Notes under the pieces: model-generated | The model's input: only the letters and a program-made list of their open reading frames with translations | Told to the model about the DNA's origin: nothing | Databases searched by the model: none | Part shown: one piece after another, positions 58,313 through 64,000 of the stretch | How positions within the stretch are numbered: position 1 is the stretch's first letter | Layout: each line of letters begins with the position of its first letter | Position numbers and translations under genes: made by a program | NCBI GenBank assembly: GCA_027625915.1 | Contig: JANTQA010000036.1 | Span: 11,181,001 to 11,245,000, forward strand | Length of the DNA: 64,000 bases | Reading direction: 5' to 3' | Source: Anaeramoeba flamelloides | Lineage: Eukaryota > Metamonada > Anaeramoebidae

Positions 58313-61300
58313 ATGACAGAAAATAGAATTGATTCTCACACAAACCAAATAAATAATTCGAAACAAACAAACAATTTAGTTGAAAAAAAAATTTCAGAGC
58401 AACTAAACAACAAAAACACCAATGAAACCAAACAACTAACAGAAAAAGAAAATCAAAATACTTCAGGGAATAACCCAAAACAAAATCAAAAAGAGATTGA
58501 AAAAATTGAAAACAACAAAAAAAAAGAAAAAGAAATTACAAAAGAAGAGAACACACCTGTTAATGGAAAAACAGACGAAGAAACAAAAGGCGAAGAAAAA
58601 GAAGAAAATGAAAAAGAAAACAAGGATACACAAAAAAACGCAAAAAAGGATGAAAAAAATGAAAAAGAAAAGGAAACTCAAACAAAAAAAAGTAAAGAAA
58701 AAGAAAAGGAAACAAATCAAGAAAACAAAGATCCTCAAGTAGAAAAAGAAAAAGAAACTCAAACACAAACAAAATCAAAAAAAGAAGAAGAGAAAGAAAA
58801 AATTGAAAACAACAAAAAAAAAGAAAAAGAAATTACAAAAGAAGAGAACACACCTGTTAATGGAAAAAAAGATGAAGAAACAAAAGGTGAAGAAAAAGAA
58901 AAAGAAAACAAGGATACACAAAAAAACGCAAAAAAGGATGAAAAAGTAGAAAAAGAAAAGGAAACTCAAACAGAAACAAGTAAAGAAACAGAAAAGGGAA
59001 AAGGGAAAGAGAAAGAAGTAAAAGAAAAGGAAAAAGAAAAAAAAATAGAAAAAGAAATTCCAAAAGAAGACAACACACCTGTTAATGGAAAAAAAGATGA
59101 AGAAACAAAAGAAAGAGAAAAAGAAAAAAAGGAAAACAAAGAAACAAACACTGAAACAAAAAAGGATCTTAAAGTAGAAAAAGAAAAGGAAACTCAAACA
59201 CAAACAAGGAAAGAAACAGAAAAAGGAAAAGGAAAAGAAAAAGAAAAGGAAAACAAAGAAACAAAAAAGGATCTTAAAGTAGAAAAAGAAAAAGAAACTC
59301 AAACAGAAAGAAGTAAAGAAAAAGAAAAAGGAACAGGAAAAGAAAAAGAAAAAGAAAAAGAAGAAAAGGGAAAGGAAAAAGAAGGAGAAGAAAAAGAAAC
59401 AACAAAAGAAGACAACACACCTGTTAATGGAAAAAAAGATGAAGAAACAAAAGGAAAAGAAAAAGAAGAAAAGGAAAACAAAGAAACAAACACTGAAACA
59501 AAAAAGGATCTTAAAGTAGAAAAAGAAAAGGAAACTCAAACACAAACAAGTAAAGAAACAGAAAAGGAAAAAGAAAATGAAAAAGAAAAACAAGTAGCTA
59601 ATGAAAAAAAAAGTACAACAAATAATAATTCAAAAACAAAAACAAAATTAAATCAAAATCCAAAAGATAGCAATGATCCAGTTATTAGATTAAAAAGGCA
59701 TGCGATGAAATTGCAAAGGGCGTTAAAAAACAAAACTACCAAGATTGAACAATTAACTCAAGATCTTCAGACATCTGAGGAATCTATTGATGTTTTACAA
59801 AATAAATTAGAAGAATTTACAACTGACAAAACAAATAAAAGCATGGACACAAAGACCACCTCACCTAAACAGCGAATTGATCAAATAGTTAGTGAGTTTC
59901 GTTTACGTTTAAAAAAGGCGGAACGCCGGGCAGAAATACTTAAACGTGAAAATTCAAAGATTCGTTCTTCTTTACCAAATGGAAATGAACAAAAAGGTGG
60001 TGTCGATAAAAAAGAAGAAGAAAATGGAAGAAAAGAGAAAGAAAGCAAAATGAATGAAGAAAGTGAACAAAAAAGGAAAGAATTAGAAAAAGAATTAAAC
60101 GAAACCAAAGAAAAATTAAAAAATGAAATAGAAAAAAATCAAAATAATCAAAAAATTCAAAATGATTACAAATTGCTTGTTCAAAAGTATTCAAATTTAG
60201 AAAATAATTTAAATACACAAAAAAATGAAAATAATAATTTGTTAAATAAATTAAAGAATGCAGAGACAAAGTTTAACGACATGAAAAAAAAAAATATAAA
60301 ATATCAATCTTTAATACAAGATTTACAATTAAGAAAGAAAAGGGCACTTGCAAATGTAGAAAAGCAATTACGGGAGAAGGAATTGAAAATGAACCAAATT
60401 AATAGATTGCAACAAACAGTAACAGAAACAACAGTCAAGATGAAAAAATTACTTCAAGATAAACAAAAAAATAAACAAGAAATGCACTTGTTGGAAAAAA
60501 AAATACTGAATGAAAGAGAAAAATATTTAAAAATGATACGGGAAAATAAAAAAAGGAATGAAGAAGAAAAAGAAAATTTAAGCCAAACAAATAATCAAAG
60601 CAACCAATTATTAAATATACAGCTAACCTCAGTAAGAAAGGAATTTGAAGAAAGCAAAAAAAAATCTGAAAGAGAAGTCGAAAGGTTAAATAATATCATC
60701 TCAAATATTGAAAAAAAATATGATGATCTGTCTCATTCAATACCAAACATGACTGCACCATTAATTTTAGAAAATGAGACAATAAGAGAAGAATTACAGG
60801 AGAAATCGAACCAAATTGAAAGAAATAATATAGACAATAAAAAAAAAAAGAGAGAAATCGAAAAAATGAAAATTGAATATCAAAATAAAGAAAAAAAATT
60901 CATGATCAAAATTGAAAAATTTCAAAAAAATATAAAAATTTATAAAGCAAAATTAAAAAATTTAAATGAAAACAATCAAAAAAAAAGTCGACAAATTGAA
61001 ACTGAAAAAGAAAAAAATTTACAAATACAATCCAATCTTGACAATTTCTTAATTGAAAAAAAAAAATTGTTAAATGATCTTCAATTAAAAGAAAATAAAA
61101 TTAAAAAATTAAAAAAAAAAAAATTAGCTAATAATGAAAAAAGAGAAAATAATCATCACAAAGAAAATTTACAAACATCAAAAAAAAATGAACAGCAACA
61201 AACAAACGAAATAGCAAACGAAAATAAAAATGAAAATAAAAATGAAAATGAAAATGAAAATGAAAACAAAGTCAAAGATGAAAATGGAAAGGAAGGGGGG

Positions 61301-61744
61301 GGGGAAGGGAATAAGGGGGGAGAATTAGTTCAAGGGGGGGATGAAAATAAAATAAAATTGACAGAAACTTCATTATCGGAAAATTTATTAATGTTTCTTG
61401 ATGAAAAAACAATGGATGGTGAAAATTCTATTAGTGAGTCTCAAAATACAAATGAAAATAAAATTTTTTTTACAGAAAAATTAAAATTATTGCAAAATAG
61501 AATTTTAGTTATGAAAGAAGAACAAATCGAAAAAGATAAAAAAATTACACAATTAGAAGAAATGAATTTTGAAAATTCCAAATTTGATAAACAAGTTGAA
61601 GAATTCAAAAAAAAAAACCATGGGTTAGAAAATCAAATAAAGAAAAAGCAAGAAGAAAATGAAAGTTTAAAACAAGATTTGTTCGACCTAAAAAATTTAT
61701 ATAAAGAACAAATTTTAAGTTTACTAAGTAACAATAAGAAATAA
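58313..61744 (+). CDS. Large low-complexity and coiled-coil protein
   Basis: Single exon of 1143 residues; ATG at 58313. Residues 1 to about 440 are Lys/Glu/Thr/Asn-rich and contain four copies of a block built around EENTPVNGKKDEETK (starting near 58554, 58851, 59076 and 59418 at the shared codon run), followed by ENKDTQ or ENKET and then VEKEKETQTQT. The spacings are 99, 75 and 114 codons. From about residue 450 (VIRLKRHAMKLQRALKNK) to the end the sequence has the seven-residue periodicity of a long coiled coil, with an Arg-rich patch (RLRLKKAERRAEILKR). A Gly-rich interruption near 61296-61340 comes from G runs. There is no membrane segment or enzyme motif. It is probably a filamentous scaffold or tether, such as a golgin, centrosomal or cytoskeletal protein; composition alone cannot decide. 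I recognise no specific family. Confidence 0.85.
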   Translation: MTENRIDSHTNQINNSKQTNNLVEKKISEQLNNKNTNETKQLTEKENQNTSGNNPKQNQKEIEKIENNKKKEKEITKEENTPVNGKTDEETKGEEKEENEKENKDTQKNAKKDEKNEKEKETQTKKSKEKEKETNQENKDPQVEKEKETQTQTKSKKEEEKEKIENNKKKEKEITKEENTPVNGKKDEETKGEEKEKENKDTQKNAKKDEKVEKEKETQTETSKETEKGKGKEKEVKEKEKEKKIEKEIPKEDNTPVNGKKDEETKEREKEKKENKETNTETKKDLKVEKEKETQTQTRKETEKGKGKEKEKENKETKKDLKVEKEKETQTERSKEKEKGTGKEKEKEKEEKGKEKEGEEKETTKEDNTPVNGKKDEETKGKEKEEKENKETNTETKKDLKVEKEKETQTQTSKETEKEKENEKEKQVANEKKSTTNNNSKTKTKLNQNPKDSNDPVIRLKRHAMKLQRALKNKTTKIEQLTQDLQTSEESIDVLQNKLEEFTTDKTNKSMDTKTTSPKQRIDQIVSEFRLRLKKAERRAEILKRENSKIRSSLPNGNEQKGGVDKKEEENGRKEKESKMNEESEQKRKELEKELNETKEKLKNEIEKNQNNQKIQNDYKLLVQKYSNLENNLNTQKNENNNLLNKLKNAETKFNDMKKKNIKYQSLIQDLQLRKKRALANVEKQLREKELKMNQINRLQQTVTETTVKMKKLLQDKQKNKQEMHLLEKKILNEREKYLKMIRENKKRNEEEKENLSQTNNQSNQLLNIQLTSVRKEFEESKKKSEREVERLNNIISNIEKKYDDLSHSIPNMTAPLILENETIREELQEKSNQIERNNIDNKKKKREIEKMKIEYQNKEKKFMIKIEKFQKNIKIYKAKLKNLNENNQKKSRQIETEKEKNLQIQSNLDNFLIEKKKLLNDLQLKENKIKKLKKKKLANNEKRENNHHKENLQTSKKNEQQQTNEIANENKNENKNENENENENKVKDENGKEGGGEGNKGGELVQGGDENKIKLTETSLSENLLMFLDEKTMDGENSISESQNTNENKIFFTEKLKLLQNRILVMKEEQIEKDKKITQLEEMNFENSKFDKQVEEFKKKNHGLENQIKKKQEENESLKQDLFDLKNLYKEQILSLLSNNKK

Positions 61745-61781
61745 TATCAATCAGTAAATACAGAAATGAATAAATCTATAG

Positions 61782-61818
<37 letters not shown>

Positions 61819-62394
61819 ATAGATAGATAATATATAATCTAAAATTTATTAAAAATTTAAGGGTTTTTTTATACTTTTTTTTTTATTTTTCATATTCTTA
61901 ATTATAGATAATTATTTTTATCAGAAAATCAATTTTAATTAATTTTCTTTCATTTATTAAATATTTACGTTTAAGGGGTTAGTATATCACAACAAAAATT
62001 GAAAAATATTAAAATTGATTTTTGGAAATATTATTTTATTCCTAATCTTTTGTATTTGAAGATCAGAAAAAATTAAGATCGAAGAAATTTTTTATTTGAT
62101 TTGTTTAATATCAAAAAAACGAGAATTTTGAAATTATTTCTTAAAAGAGAAAAAAAAAAAAATCGATTAATTTATTAGTATTTTCATCTTTTTTAAATAA
62201 TTTAATCATATTTGTTAAAATAAATATTAATTAAAATATTTTTTTTTTCAAAAACTACTTTTGGGTAAATAAACTTAAAATTCAAAAATTGTGTCATACT
62301 TTACAATTATAAACCAAAGCTCTCTAGACCATTTTCGTATCAATTAATTAATAAAATCATTGGTATAGAAAAGTATCAAACTGTTAATAATATT

Positions 62395-62830
62395 TTTGTT
62401 ATTCTCTCCCAATTTTTCCAAGGTTGAATTTTCTTTAGATTGGGAAGAAGTGTTGCATGAATTAAAGATCAAGTAGTTACTTGAAAATACTGGAGATACT
62501 GAAACACTTAAAGTGGGGTAACTTGGAAATAAAAAGGAATAAACAAAGACAAAGAAATACCAAAGAATTAAAACAAATCAGATGAAAAAATAAAAAAACT
62601 GTTGGTAATTAAAACAAGAATAAAGTAAATGAACCTACATGATCTACAATCAAATTAAACAAAATTATTCAAAAGTATCAGAGTTTTGATATAAGGTGTT
62701 TTTAATTCAAGATAGCATTGTTTTTTGTTTTTTTTTTTGATTTTTTACCAATTGCTTCTTATAAACTCTTTTTAAATATTTTTTTCCTCATTCTTTTTAC
62801 CTTTTTAAATTTCTTCTTTTTTTTTTTTAA
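62395..62830 (-). repeat. Dispersed repeat family I, copy 2 (inverted)
   Basis: Reverse complement of 46060-46500. It ends just before the family A MITE at 62837. Confidence 0.6.
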
Positions 62831-62836
62831 AACATA

Positions 62837-63032
62837 CAGTCAGTTTCACTTTTAAGGCACAAACTTTCAACGAAATTTAAGGCACAAAAAAATCACAAAT
62901 TAAGGCACAAAATTAGGAATTTTTTTTTTACAATTTATTTTTACTAGAAGTTGAATTTTGTGCTTTAATTTGAGATTTTTTTTGTGCCTTAAATTTCGTT
63001 GAAAGTTTGTGCTTTAAAAGTGAAACTGACTG
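62837..63032. mobile_element. Tc1-like MITE family A, intact copy
   Basis: 196 bp, flanked on both sides by TA. Starts CAGTCAGTTTCACTTTTAAG and ends with the complement. The inverted ends extend some 55-80 bp (GCACAAACTTTCAACGAAAT, TTAAGGCACAAAAA). It has no coding capacity; its transposase must come from elsewhere and is not the Tc1 relic at 15626, whose ends differ. Confidence 0.92.
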
Positions 63033-63758
63033 TAAGAAAATTTATGTGTGTCTTATCATTCAAAAATTGTGGAATCTATACTTGTAAACTTAAATTTCTC
63101 AAAAAATATTTAAGTGGAAGGATATTGGGAGTTTAATTTTTGTTTTTAAGATAAATTTAAGAATCGAATCATTTTTTCAAATATTATTATAATCAAGTAT
63201 TTGATCCTATATTTCAAAAATACTTTTATGATATAATAACCGAGATATTTCAAATGAAAATAAACTTTTGAATTCGGTCAAATTTTATTTAAGAGAATAT
63301 CAGAGTAGATATTTTATCTTATAAAATTAATTTTTTTTTGATTTATATATTGATACTCATAAGTGTTATTTTGAAACCCCAATAAATTACTCGGAATAAA
63401 AATCATATTTGAAATTTTACTGAGAATATGATAATTTATTTTTTGAGTTTAATTTTTTATTTAAGAAAGAATATTTATATTTAACAATTTTGATTTTTTT
63501 ATTTGTGTAAACCTTGCTGGAAAATCTATTTTTAGAGCCACTAGATGTTGTAACCTAGAAATAAAAACATAACTTACTGTTCTATTTGCAAAAAAAAGAA
63601 AACGAGCCAAAAGTTAATATGAGTTGAATCTTTTATTTTTCAATTTTGTGAACAATTTTTTATTTGATTTTTGGCTCAATTAATGTTGTTTTTTGGATCG
63701 AGAAATATGTTTATAGATCATTCTAAAAATAAAAAAAGCAAGCCAACTAAATCTATTA

Positions 63759-63955
63759 CAGTCAGTTTCACTTTTAAGGCACAAACTTTCAACGAAATTT
63801 AAGGCACAAAAAAAACTCAAATTAAGGCACAAAATTTGGAATTATATTTTTTACAATTTATTTTTACTAGAATTTGAATTTTGTTCCTTAATTTGAGAGT
63901 TTCTGTGTGCCTTAAATTTCGTTGAAAGTTTGTGCCTTAAAAGTGAAACTGACTG
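63759..63955. mobile_element. Tc1-like MITE family A, second intact copy
   Basis: 197 bp, TA on both sides, same ends and body as 62837-63032 with few differences (mostly in the A/T runs of the middle). Both copies being intact and close together suggests recent activity. Confidence 0.92.
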
Positions 63956-64000
63956 TAACAATTAACTTTTTATTTCTTTTTTCTTTCTTTTAAACTTCCC

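Larger units (their letters stand above)
61745..64000. other. Non-coding region after the coiled-coil gene
   Basis: Starts with a TA microsatellite (61788-61815), then AT-rich sequence, family I copy 2 (62395-62830) and two near-identical family A MITEs. No gene is recognised. Confidence 0.6.

Noticed and set aside
58463-60269. Long minus-strand open frames opposite the coiled-coil gene, including one of 272 codons
   Set aside because: Same effect: antisense of AAA/GAA-rich codons gives Phe/Leu/Ser runs without any domain.
1-64000. tRNA or rRNA genes
   Set aside because: No B-box-like GGTTCGAATCC string with a cloverleaf context and no rRNA-like GC-rich block was found by reading; a tRNAscan-SE run would settle it.

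Overview
The window is a 64-kb stretch of very AT-rich eukaryotic nuclear DNA. Genes are sparse, 16 host GT-AG introns can be placed, and the proteins carry long Lys/Asn/Glu/Gln low-complexity tails. This looks like a free-living protist. The style (ankyrin protein beginning MSFEDLVTAIQ, RERER-type tails, small and very large introns together) would fit an anaeramoebid or similar amoeba, but the taxon is inference only. No tRNA, rRNA, CRISPR or virus-derived gene was recognised.

Layout. (1) 2240-5714 (+): a CDK12/CTK1-like kinase with a huge charged tail. (2) 7981-19944 (-): a secreted purple-acid-phosphatase-like metallophosphatase, pieced together here from six exons spread over 12 kb. Its 5.4-kb second intron holds a decayed Tc1-type transposon (15626-17140) on the opposite strand. 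(3) 20175-20921 (-): a three-pass membrane protein with a charged tail. (4) 25228-25959 (-): a basic, Ser/Arg-rich protein with two CCHC zinc knuckles. (5) 31220-34055 (-): a four-exon ankyrin-repeat protein. (6) 41687-51728 (+): a SIRT2-like sirtuin with four exons, 6.6-kb and 2.2-kb introns and a potential N-myristoylation start. (7) 54076-55229 (+): proteasome subunit beta-2 (PSMB7 type), three exons. (8) 58313-61744 (+): a 1143-residue repeat and coiled-coil protein.

Much of the space between exons can be matched by eye to other parts of the same window. At least nine families of dispersed repeats or MITE-like elements occur two or more times here, both between genes and inside the giant introns, so repeat insertion is the likely cause of intron growth. 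One family has textbook Tc1/mariner MITE form (CAGT ends, TA target duplication, about 196 bp). Others form near-perfect hairpins.

The genes look like ordinary unlinked eukaryotic housekeeping and regulatory genes: transcription kinase, proteasome, deacylase, secreted phosphatase, RNA-binding knuckle protein and scaffolds. No operon-like cluster is seen. The most unusual points are the giant, MITE-filled introns, a 45-bp promoter block shared by the membrane-protein and ankyrin genes, loss of the purple-colour tyrosine in the phosphatase, the myristoylatable sirtuin with a poly-Lys tail, and a repeat whose end block is far better conserved than its body.
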